Source: Ascidia mentula
Taxonomy: Eukaryota > Chordata > Ascidiacea > Phlebobranchia > Ascidiidae
Length of the DNA stretch: 64,000 bases
Assembly: GCA_947561715.1 (NCBI GenBank)
Contig: OX387203.1
Location: 6,944,001 to 7,008,000 of the forward strand
Direction of reading: 5' to 3'
Made by a program: the position numbers and the translations under genes
The notes under the pieces: model-generated
Databases searched by the model: none
What the model saw: the letters and a program-made list of their open reading frames with translations, nothing else
What the model was told of the DNA's origin: nothing
Shown: in pieces, positions 38,361 through 61,094 of the stretch
How the letters are laid out: each line of letters starts with the position of its first letter
How positions within the stretch are numbered: position 1 is the stretch's first letter

Positions 38361-39535
38361 TCCTTGCACTATGTCCATGATAGGTAAGTTTGTTAAACGT
38401 TAGGGTAGTCACGCTATACATTGCACTATGTCCATCATAGGTAAGTTCGTTAATTGTTAGGGTAGTCACGCTGTACCTTGCACTATGTCCATGATAGGTA
38501 AGTTTGTTAAACGTTAGGGTAGTCACGCTATACATTGCACTATGTCCATCATAGGTAAGTTCGTTAATTGTTAGATTAGTCACGCTATACCTTGCACTAT
38601 GTCCATGATAGGTAAGTTTGTTAAACGTTAGGGTAGTCACGCTATACATTGCACTATGTCCATCATAGGTAAGTTTGTTCATTGTTAGGGTAGTCACGCT
38701 ATACCTTGCACTATGTCCATCATAGGCAAGTTTGTTAAATGTTAGGGTAGTCACGCTATACCTTGCACTATGTCCATCATAGGTAAGTTCGTTAAACGTT
38801 AGAGTAGTCACGCTATACCTTGCACTATGTCCATCATAGGTAACGTTGTTAAACGTTAAGGTAGTCACGCTATACATTGCACTATGTCCATCATAGGTAA
38901 CTTTGTTAAACGTTAGGGTAGTCACGCTATACCTTGCACTATGTCCATCATAGGTAAGTTTGTTAAACGTTAGAGTAGTCACGCTATACCTTGCACTATG
39001 TCCATGATAAGTAACTTTGTTAAACGTTAAGGTTGTCACGCTATACCTCGCACTATGTCCATGATGGGTAACTTTGTTAAACTTTAGAGTAGTCACGCTA
39101 TACCTTGCACTATGTCCATGATAAGTAACTTTGTTAAACGTTAAGGTTGTCACGCTATACCTCGCACTATGTCCATGGTGGGTAACTTTGTTAAACGTTA
39201 GGGTAGTCACGCTATACCTCGCACTATGTCCATGATAGGTAAGTTTGTTAAACGTTAGGGTAGTCACGCTATACCTTGCACTATGTCCATGATGGGTAAC
39301 TTTGTTAAACGTTAAGGTAGTCACGCTATACCTTGCACTATGTCCATGATGGGTAACTTTGTTAAACGTTAAGGTAGTCACGCTATACCTTGCACTATGT
39401 CCATGATGGGTAAGTTTGTTAAACGTTAGGGTAGTCACGCTATACCTTGCACTGTGTCCATGATAGGTAAGTTTGTTAAACGTTAGGGTAGTCACGCTAT
39501 ACCTTGCACTATGTCCATGATGGGTAACTGCTAAC
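38361..39535. repeat. Left subterminal array, 57-bp unit, about 20 copies
   Basis: Unit marker GCACTATGTCCATGATAGG recurs every 57 bases (38,366, 38,423, 38,480 and onward). Units vary mainly at GATAGG/CATAGG and GTTAGGG/GTTAAGG. Because 57 is divisible by three and one frame lacks stops, the minus strand shows a long open frame of the 19-residue repeat YHGHSARYSVTTLTFNKLT; this is a by-product of the array. It is the mirror image of the right array. Confidence 0.95.
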
Positions 39536-39689
39536 AATACATTTAATAGTGGTTACTTTGATGGACGTAGTTCTACTTCTATCACAGGTCCCTGAATAAC
39601 ACCTCACTTGTTGTATGTTAAACCTGTTACAACAATAGGCTATCAACGAACAGAACCAGAGAAAAAATGTACACTGTCAACGACCAAAG

Positions 39690-40970
39690 TTAGCAGCGAG
39701 CCTTCAGAACGTGCTTCTGATCTATCTTTTTGGTGACCCACGATGATGCTGACTTGCTGTTCTCAATGCTCTTAATTATATATCTTCCTAGTCGAAAATA
39801 TTCCTTTCCGTGCATTTGGCCACTCTCTTTCGATAAAAAGTGAAGCACGTGAGCCATTTCGTGCACTGCGGTGTTGAAAAACTCATCTTCTGCACCGGTC
39901 GTGTCGGTAAATATTACAATAAAAAAAGCATTTACTGCGCTTTCGCAGACAGCAACACCGTAAACCGTTTTTTTGCACCTTTTTGGGTCTGGCATACACT
40001 CGTTGAATTCTTTCACGGTCATACATCCTATGGCATCATTGGGTTCAGGCAGTTCCCATTTTTTAGCTATTACACTGCATAGAAATGCATACATTTTTTG
40101 GGCCTCAGTGGTGTGCTGGTTGAATTTGCTTGCGTTTTTCAACTTTGCAAACATTTCCTTTATTGGCCTGCACTTCTCTTCCATTTGTTTCCGTACGCAT
40201 GTACATTTTTTGCATGTCCATGCGGGGTCTTCGAAATTACCTATTTCGCAGAAGCTGTGGTACCATCGACTACACATAGAGCATTCTGCCATTGGTTCAC
40301 CATTATCTGGCATTCGGCAATAACAATACATTTGGCTTTCCCATTGAAACAGATTTTTTTTTTCAAAACTTCTTTCTCCTTTATCTATTATTTTTAAAAA
40401 CGATGAAATATCGCCTTGCTCAAAGCTCTCTATCAATGCCATTCGCATCTTTGTTTGATCAAAACATATCCTGCTTGGGTCCCGTCCCTCGCACAAGGAA
40501 ACGGCGTATGCAATGGCGTATAAGCCACAGTCATTGCCTCCGTTTTGCTGCTGTACGTTGGCCACATGCGTAACCAAAACACCAGTCGGTCTACATAACT
40601 CACACATTGATTTTTCCATTTCAAGTGGATAACTAATATTTTTGCCCTTTTTACTTGACGACAATAAACTGTCGTATATTGTGGCATCGCGTCGTATCAA
40701 ATCATCATTATTTTCGTTGAATAAGTCTGATATTGTTATCCAGTGGCTGTTTCGAATGTTTAGAACTTGAACGAAGCCTTGTTTACCGGCAATACATTGA
40801 AACCCTTCTTGCTTTGCTACAATGACGTCTTTTAATCCGTTAAGGTTAGGACACTTCAATAACTTCATTGCAGCATTGACAATTTTGTCGTCAAGCCAGT
40901 CTCCTTTCGTGATGGCGTTTTTATCTTTTTCCTTTAAAAACAGATCTTCAATCCAGTATTGATCCATCAT
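39690..40970 (-). CDS. Transposon ORF2: Ulp1-like protease, PHD finger, SprT-like metallopeptidase
   Basis: 426 residues. The N-terminal ~190 residues form a Ulp1/SENP-like C48 cysteine peptidase: WLDD at 25-28, His76 (SHW), Asp100 (IYD), Gln near 142 and Cys148 (GGNDCG) fit the catalytic set, so SUMO or ubiquitin-like deconjugation is plausible. A C4HC3 PHD finger follows (C216, C218, C230, C233, H238, C241, C253, C256), suggesting chromatin binding. The C-terminal part has HEMAH at 370-374 and a third His at 387 in HGKEYF, the spacing and HG-x-x-F context of SprT-like zinc metallopeptidases that act on DNA-bound proteins. It overlaps the end of ORF1 by 23 bases in another frame, so it needs its own start, re-initiation or splicing. 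Confidence 0.85.
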   Translation of the reverse strand: MMDQYWIEDLFLKEKDKNAITKGDWLDDKIVNAAMKLLKCPNLNGLKDVIVAKQEGFQCIAGKQGFVQVLNIRNSHWITISDLFNENNDDLIRRDATIYDSLLSSSKKGKNISYPLEMEKSMCELCRPTGVLVTHVANVQQQNGGNDCGLYAIAYAVSLCEGRDPSRICFDQTKMRMALIESFEQGDISSFLKIIDKGERSFEKKNLFQWESQMYCYCRMPDNGEPMAECSMCSRWYHSFCEIGNFEDPAWTCKKCTCVRKQMEEKCRPIKEMFAKLKNASKFNQHTTEAQKMYAFLCSVIAKKWELPEPNDAIGCMTVKEFNECMPDPKRCKKTVYGVAVCESAVNAFFIVIFTDTTGAEDEFFNTAVHEMAHVLHFLSKESGQMHGKEYFRLGRYIIKSIENSKSASSWVTKKIDQKHVLKARC

Positions 40971-43900
40971 TAGTAGCTGAACACTGCATAAATATTTGGC
41001 TTTCTGTTATTGTTTCTGGTGGCAACATATCTAATATGGGAGAGGTTAACACTGTATCACAAAACACGTTTTTTTTTACTGTTGCTTTTTTCCTCGTCAC
41101 CGTAACTCGACCGTACTGATCTTCTTGAATCTCATTTTTTGAAAACTTTTGCAAGCTTTCAAGTTTGGCAGTATTTAACTTGTTATTGTATAAGTCCATG
41201 TTCGATCGGAAAAGATATATATGATTAATAGCTTTCATTTGGTTTAAAAACCGTGTGTCGTGCCTATGGTTGGAATGAAGTTGTTCGTTGGCTTGAGTGT
41301 TAACCATTCCATGCAACTCTTTTACGAAAGTTACTCTGCGTAATATTTCTGCTTCGCCTTTTGCGTTAGTTTCATGAAAACGGTCAAACAGGCATAAATA
41401 AAAATTTGACCCGGATAGAGGGTGGTGTCTTGTGCCACTGCCATTTAACTTCAGATTTTCTAACCACGGGAAGGAAGTTTGCAAACAGCCTTCTTTTGCC
41501 TTTTCTATATTTTCGGTTGTTGCTTCTGCAACCATGCCCTTGTTTGGCCAGAACATATCGACTTTTCTTTTATTTCCATGGGCTACAACAATATGGGCCA
41601 TATCAATAATGCATATGTTGGGCTGATATTTCATTGATAGAAGTAAATCCACGTAGTCACGAGGACTTTCGGCCCGAAGAACAAATTTCAAAAAGTAAAT
41701 GATTCCATGGGGGCAAGTTCCTGAGACCCATCCTCCAGAACAACCCCAAAGCTTACCGAAAACCTTCTTAAACTTTTGTGAATCCTTGGAAATAGCAGTT
41801 TTAATATTTAAAATAATGTCAAGCTTTGATCCCTTTGGGCTGCATCCAATGCTTTGTGCAAAGGTGGCAATTTCTTTAGAGGTCGCGTTTGAAAGCAACT
41901 CCAACAGTCTTTCTTCTGTTATTTCTTTGCAGTCCACTTCGACTTCTCCGTTATTTCTGTTAACTTTTCTGTGCTCTGTATTGTACAAAAGCGGCCCTTT
42001 TCTTGTGTGCTTTCCAATAAATGGCGACCATCCAAACAAAGAAGGTTTGACGGATAATTGTGGAATTTCATCAGATGAAAATCCGCGCGAAACCATGTTA
42101 AGTTCAACTTTGTTCCAAAATGCATCACTATCAACAAAGTCGTTGTTTTCGGTTTCATCCTTTTGGCTTTCTTCTGCATCATCAAGATCGGAAACTTGAC
42201 ATTTAAAGGCAATTTTTTTATTCAGATCCATGACTAATGTTGTTGGATGGTGCCCACACAGTACACAGAAATAATTGTAATCGTGCTGACTTAAACTATC
42301 AAAATGCAAATAAGCTTTCAGCACAGTTTGCTTTCTAAGACTGGCTCCAACTTGACCTTCAAGCACCTTCACAATGCTTCCGATAGGAATGTGCTGCTGC
42401 AGGCAATCCCGCAGAAAATATGCGACCTCGAAATCCATCAAAAAAATATCATTAAAATTGTGCACTCCGTGATCTGACTCTTGGTATCTGTAGTAAACAC
42501 CACAATGTTTACATGGCTTGAAAAATGTTTGAAAATTATGGAGTACACCAGAAAAAGACAAAATTGAGGCCATTATTGTGATTCTGATTGGTTTTTCCAA
42601 ATTTGATTTGCAGTAGTAGCAAACGGTTTCAGTTGGAACAAGCTTTTTTGTTGTAGGTAAATTTTTTATTTTTTTTTCTCGGTTTAATGGTATGGATTTG
42701 GCAATTTTAAGGTAGTTGCACATTTTCAACAATATTTCAGGGTTTTGTGGTGGGTACAGCACATTGCCTAAATCCATGTCATTTGATACTAATTCTTCGT
42801 CGACATCCATTTTTTGTTCTAATTTGAAATCCTCGTTTACTTCTGCCAACAGCCAACCCTTGAAGTCATCAAGAAGATTTTGTTGCCTGAAATACCACAA
42901 ACACAAGTATTTGTGCATGCACGATCGCTTGCGTGAGCAACAACGGCAATCTAAAGTGCTGTTTTGTAAATCTGCGGTGACCATAACTCGCCCGAATTTA
43001 CAGTAGTAATGCACTGCTCCAGAGAAAACAGAAAAGTGCAGAAACCGCTTTCCATCTTCGACAGCAACGATTGCAGGGCAATTATTTTCTGTGGCCATAT
43101 TTCTTATTTGTTTACAGGCATCAATACTCGAGTCTTTCATCATTTTGTACCCTCCGCTGCGCGACAGATCTTCAAGAAACTTGTCTTGCAACTGAAAGTT
43201 TTCTGCAATTTCTGGAAATGCTTCCACTTTTCTGAGATGTTCACATTCGGCACCTGGATAGCCGCTTCTTCTTGCAACCCTCATGCAGTCCATGCACGTT
43301 TCGTTCTCGCACTCGGGATTTGACTGTAAGTGCTTTCTTACGTGAATTCTGTAGCCTACACCACCCCCTTGACTTTTTTTTACCACAAACAGACCTTTGG
43401 TACGATCCACACATATACTGATTGGTGTGATTTCGTGCTGATGCATATCACGACAATGCCTCGGAATGCTGCGTTTGTTCATTGTTTTGTCGCATAACGG
43501 ACACGATTTTGTTTCATTTAGTTTTACACATTTGGGGTCCGATTCAGGCTTGCAAGTATTTTTACGAGGTCCAGCATGAGTACAATTGCCAAATTCACTT
43601 TGGACTGTTGATTTTCCGCTAACAGATGCAACTTCTGGGGCAAATTTGTGACGCTGTAAATGGGCGATAAACCGTGTCCGTTTGGAAACAGATTGTTTAC
43701 AGACTGGACAATGAAAATGGGAACAAGACATAACCACACCTTGATGGGGCAAGAAACATGGATAACATACCTTACCATCATGACTTATGGCACGTGACTG
43801 ATGAGTTTGTCTAAAATGGCGCTTGCATCGATTTCTGGTCGGAAATACTTTTAAACAATACCTGCAGTGCGTATGAATTCCTTTCGACAAACAAGTTGAC

Positions 43901-44031
43901 GATACACCCTTACACAAATCAAACCAACTCTCAGTCTCGCTATGGAAAAAATCTTCGGAGTCCTTCATAGCAAACACTAAAAAGCGTACACCGTCACAAA
44001 ATGGTGTTAACCTGAATATTCTCCGTAACAA
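40948..44031 (-). CDS. Transposon ORF1: KDZ/Zisupton-type transposase
   Basis: 1,027 residues, uninterrupted. C2H2-type fingers lie at about residues 56-77, 108-128 and 177-197. A SWIM-like cluster C-x-C-x(6)-C-x-H is at 362-373. Cys pairs are at 471/474, 507/510 and 589/592 (VLCGHHP). A SAP-like helix pair is at about 706-745. The catalytic-core-like region contains Cys773-Pro-His-Gly, FVLRAESPRD, Asp810 (CIIDMAH), Asp883 (LFDRFH) and Glu916 (ANEQLHS), consistent with an RNase H-fold D-D-E set, although the exact catalytic residues are inferred. The same CPHG/RAES block occurs in vertebrate HMGXB3, a host gene related to this group. A second possible start is Met22. Confidence 0.85.
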   Translation of the reverse strand: MLRRIFRLTPFCDGVRFLVFAMKDSEDFFHSETESWFDLCKGVSSTCLSKGIHTHCRYCLKVFPTRNRCKRHFRQTHQSRAISHDGKVCYPCFLPHQGVVMSCSHFHCPVCKQSVSKRTRFIAHLQRHKFAPEVASVSGKSTVQSEFGNCTHAGPRKNTCKPESDPKCVKLNETKSCPLCDKTMNKRSIPRHCRDMHQHEITPISICVDRTKGLFVVKKSQGGGVGYRIHVRKHLQSNPECENETCMDCMRVARRSGYPGAECEHLRKVEAFPEIAENFQLQDKFLEDLSRSGGYKMMKDSSIDACKQIRNMATENNCPAIVAVEDGKRFLHFSVFSGAVHYYCKFGRVMVTADLQNSTLDCRCCSRKRSCMHKYLCLWYFRQQNLLDDFKGWLLAEVNEDFKLEQKMDVDEELVSNDMDLGNVLYPPQNPEILLKMCNYLKIAKSIPLNREKKIKNLPTTKKLVPTETVCYYCKSNLEKPIRITIMASILSFSGVLHNFQTFFKPCKHCGVYYRYQESDHGVHNFNDIFLMDFEVAYFLRDCLQQHIPIGSIVKVLEGQVGASLRKQTVLKAYLHFDSLSQHDYNYFCVLCGHHPTTLVMDLNKKIAFKCQVSDLDDAEESQKDETENNDFVDSDAFWNKVELNMVSRGFSSDEIPQLSVKPSLFGWSPFIGKHTRKGPLLYNTEHRKVNRNNGEVEVDCKEITEERLLELLSNATSKEIATFAQSIGCSPKGSKLDIILNIKTAISKDSQKFKKVFGKLWGCSGGWVSGTCPHGIIYFLKFVLRAESPRDYVDLLLSMKYQPNICIIDMAHIVVAHGNKRKVDMFWPNKGMVAEATTENIEKAKEGCLQTSFPWLENLKLNGSGTRHHPLSGSNFYLCLFDRFHETNAKGEAEILRRVTFVKELHGMVNTQANEQLHSNHRHDTRFLNQMKAINHIYLFRSNMDLYNNKLNTAKLESLQKFSKNEIQEDQYGRVTVTRKKATVKKNVFCDTVLTSPILDMLPPETITESQIFMQCSATNDGSILD

Positions 44032-44146
44032 ACAGAAACTTACTTGATTGAAAATCCGGGTGTTTTCAAATTTTTATCCACTACTTAATTTTTTTAATAA
44101 CTGCAAACCTGCAAAAGTTAAAGACACTGTTCAGTTTTATCGGAAA

Positions 44147-45578
44147 TGTGGATATAGCGTGACTACCCTTACGTTTAACAAACATACCTATCATGGACAT
44201 AGTGCAAGGTATAGCGTGACTACCCTTACGTTTAACAAACTAACCTATCATGGACATAGTGCAATGTATAGCGTGACTACCCTAACGTTTAACAAACTTA
44301 CCTATCATGGACATAGTGCAAGGTATAGGGTGACTAGCTTAACGTTTAACAAAGCTACTTATTGCGTCACAATGCAAGGTATAGCAGGACGACCCTAACG
44401 TTTAACAAACTTACCTATCATGGACATAGTGCAAGGTATAGCGTGACTATCTTAACGTTAAACAAAGCTACTTATTGCGTCACAATGCAAGGTATAGCCG
44501 GACGACCCTAACGTTTAACAAACTTACCTATCATGGACATAGTGCAAGGTATAGCGTGACTACCCTAACGTTTAACAAACTTACCTATCATGGACATAGT
44601 GCAAGGTATAGCGTGACTACCCTAACGTTTAACAAACTTACCTATCATGGACATAGTGCAATGCATAGGGTGACTACCCTAACAATTAACAAACTTACCT
44701 ATCATGGACATAGTGCAATGCATAGGGTGACTACCCTAACAATTAACAAACTTACCTATCATGGACATAGTGCAAGGTATAGCGTGACTACCCTAACGTT
44801 TAACAAACTTACCTATCATGGACATAGTGCAATGTATAGGGTGACTATCTTAACGTTAAACAAAGCTACTTAATGCGTCACAATGCAAGGTATAGCCGGA
44901 CGACCCTAACGATTAACAAACTTACCTATCATGGACATAGTGCAAGGTATAGCGTGACTACCCTAACAATTAACAAACTTACCTATCATGGACATAGTGC
45001 AAGGTATAGCGTGACTACCCTAACAATTAACAAACTTACCTATCATGGACATAGTGCAATGTATAGGGTGACTATCTTAACGTTAAACAAAGCTACTTAT
45101 TGCGTCACAATGCAAGGTATAGCCGGACGACCCTAACGTTTAACAAACTTACCTATCATGGACATAGTGCAAGGTATAGCGTGACTACCCTAACGTTTAA
45201 CAAACTTACCTATCATGGACATAGTGCAAGGTATAGCGTGACTACCCTAACGTTTAACAAACTTACCTATCATGGACATAGTGCAAGGTATAGCGTGACT
45301 ACCCTAACGTTTAACAAACTTACCTATCATGGACATAGTGCAAGGTATAGCGTGACTACCCTAACGTTTAACAAACTTACCTATCATGGACATAGTGCAA
45401 TGTATAGCGTGACTACCCTAACAATTAACAAACTTACCTATCATGGACATAGTGCAAGATATAGCGTGACTACTCTTACGTTTAACAAACTTACCTATCA
45501 TGGACATAGTGCAAGGTATAGCGTGACTACTCTAGCGTTTACAAAGTTTTTATCGTGGACATAGTGCAAGGTATAGGG
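44147..45578. repeat. Right subterminal array, 57-bp unit, about 25 copies
   Basis: Mirror image of the left array, with marker CCTATCATGGACATAGTGC every 57 bases. A distinct variant unit containing GCTACTTATTGCGTCACAATG occurs near 44,350, 44,465, 44,865 and 45,085, giving higher-order blocks of different length. The variant is not seen in the left array, so the two arrays have been reshuffled independently. Confidence 0.95.
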
Positions 45579-45717
45579 TAAATGATTTCAATTACCCCCT
45601 TTGGATGAAAATATGTACTATCCCTGTTTGCCGTTGCAGTCACGTGTTTAGGTTACCGATTTTGTCCAGTTTACTGATCTTGGACGCTTACCTATGTTGT
45701 CCGTAACGTTACAGCCC
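45579..45717 (-). repeat. Right terminal inverted repeat of the transposon
   Basis: Reverse complement of 38,222-38,360 with two mismatches. It ends CGTAACGTTACAGCCC, 117 bases before the MORN1 start codon. Confidence 0.93.
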
Positions 45718-45801
45718 TATATGGAAACGATTGAGCGTGTGTTGTTTACAAATTTAGCGACAAATTTGGGCTGAATTTAACGCCAAATTAATTTGATATG
45801 A

Positions 45802-51936
<6,135 letters not shown>

Positions 51937-53195
51937 CAAATCTTCTATGATGATAGCGATTTGATTTTCTTGTTTTCGTATACTTTTTACTTTAGCTTCG
52001 GAAATACTACAGTAAAGATATATTTTGATATTGTCCGTGTATTCTTTGGCAACATCGGCGAAATAGTAAAAACACAGCAAAAAGACAAATGGTTTGCTTG
52101 ACTGATGCACATCATTATATGGAATTTCGCCTAATTTATTGATTTTGGGGGATTATTTTTCTTTCTTAGAAGTCCTATTAAATCCACACATGTGTCCAAC
52201 AAAAGATCGGTTGCAAAACAAAAACATTGCGACAAAGAAATGTTCCGCACGTTGTATGATAAAAATGGTCGCTTTTAAAGCTTAAGAGTCGTGGTGTGTG
52301 ACTATAACAATACAATTCTTTTGAGGATAAATGCGTACGCACAGTATTGGACGCAAGTAAACACAATGCAGACAAACTTTCTGCACGGTCTGTTTAAAAA
52401 TAACAAAACAGTAAAAACTTTGGCACGCAAAAATCTTTCAATTAAATTCATGTGTGGTTTTGGGAAGAATACAAACCGTATCTCCCTGTTATTTGCAGGT
52501 GTTAAGTAGGAGTCCCTGCAGTTTACGAAGAGGTTTAAAACAAGGTCACATATACCTGAGTTTTGCTTTAGAAAATCATAATAACCTTAGTACAAGTAGG
52601 CTAGGCTGGCTTACATTTTTTTATCTGATATGGGCCGCGCATTAACAGCACCGAGCTTTAATCCATACCATATGGATATATTTGTCAGTATTTATAGTAA
52701 TCGTAACAAAATATCTGTCTCAGCGTGGAGCTTATATCTAATCGGCTGAAAAAAAACGCAATATGAATAAATATATAAAAACATTGCGTTCGCAGCAAGC
52801 AAATGCCTTGCGGAACAAAATCATTTTTTTTCATATAGCAGGGAAGTGATAATCTCAACTGCACATGGAGTAATCTGAAGATAATCCTAAGAAACGGTAA
52901 ACCACTGATGCGAAAGCGATTCAATCCCGATTGCGAATGATTAAAAAATATCGATTTACATTTTTAAACCTCCATAAGAACGCGATGACAAGAATTTTAA
53001 AACGTTGAGTGAGCTTAATTTTAAATCATCCCATGCTTGGCGCATCTTATCAAGCAGATCGTGAAAATAAAGTGATGGGACCTGTTTTTTAACATCATCG
53101 TATAAGTTCGGTATATTTGGGTGAAATTCCTACGTCTAAACTCCTTTGGGGTGCTTTGTCTTTTTCTTCCTCGAATGTCAAACAGGAACGTGAAT
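51937..53195. other. Space between the 3' ends of MORN1 and the GRK gene
   Basis: Convergent 3' flanks, AT-rich. No coding signal or recognised repeat. Both 3' UTRs should lie here. Confidence 0.5.
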
Positions 53196-60602
<7,407 letters not shown>

Positions 60603-61094
60603 GGTTTCACGAATCGATTCGAGAGTGACCGGATTACGTTTCAGACCATATGACAAATCGTGATGACGTAGTAGAACGATCGCTTTTTGTGTTAGCATGT
60701 AGCTTGTATTGATTTTTGTGAGGAAAACGACGCACTTTCGTCATCACTAAAAGATATTTAATTCGCGGACATTTCTCAGGCGCTTAACCTACCAATGTAA
60801 TCCACAGGCTGAGGAACCATGACTAAGAATTAGATTTATTTATGTGGTTTTCCACACGACTTTATTCATGCAGTAATTATAGGCATTTTGCACCAAAATA
60901 ACAATAATTTCTGGATTTAACGTTTTTTTGGATAGGCAGCGCGAAAATTCGACTTTTAAATTTTTTTTGACGTCTTGGCAGATTCTCCTTTACTGGTGTT
61001 AATATCAGTTGATGTGCAGTAATAGTCTTTATTTAACGCAACAAAAACAACGATAAAAGCGCGTAAAACCACCATTCCCACCCAGTATAGACTC
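60603..61094. other. Space between CCDC39 and the GRK gene
   Basis: Both genes are on the minus strand, so this holds the 3' flank of CCDC39 and the promoter of the GRK gene, less than 500 bases in all. No specific element was recognised. Confidence 0.5.

Larger units (their letters stand above)
38222..45717 (-). mobile_element. KDZ/Zisupton-type DNA transposon, complete, 7.5 kb
   Basis: The element is bounded by 139-bp terminal inverted repeats (38,222-38,360 and 45,579-45,717) that differ at only two positions and end in GGGCTGTAACGTTACGG. Inside each end lies a large array of a 57-bp repeat in mirrored orientation. The interior holds two long minus-strand ORFs, a transposase and a Ulp1-PHD-SprT-like protein. 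SWIM-type Cys/His cluster, SAP-like segment, CPHG-x-I-x-YFLKFVLRAESPRD block and a Ulp1 protease are hallmarks I associate with the Zisupton/KDZ group. No clean 8-bp target duplication was found; GAAACGATGAG left and GAAACGATTGAG right of the ends are an imperfect direct match. Near-identical ends and open ORFs suggest a recent insertion. Confidence 0.85.

Noticed and set aside
38233-39537. 434-codon minus-strand open frame made of a 19-residue repeat, and similar frames in 44,048-45,564
   Set aside because: It is the translation of the 57-bp subterminal arrays. The period is a multiple of three, so one frame stays open. Unit changes are mostly non-synonymous, and the same peptide arises outward from both arrays, as expected for non-coding mirrored repeats.
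38361-45578. CRISPR-like repeat arrays
   Set aside because: The units are contiguous 57-bp tandem copies with no unique spacers, lie inside a eukaryotic transposon, and have no cas genes nearby.
38208-45734. GAAACGATGAG / GAAACGATTGAG as the target-site duplication of the transposon
   Set aside because: The two are not identical and are not adjacent to the terminal GGGCTG ends on both sides, so a chance match cannot be excluded.
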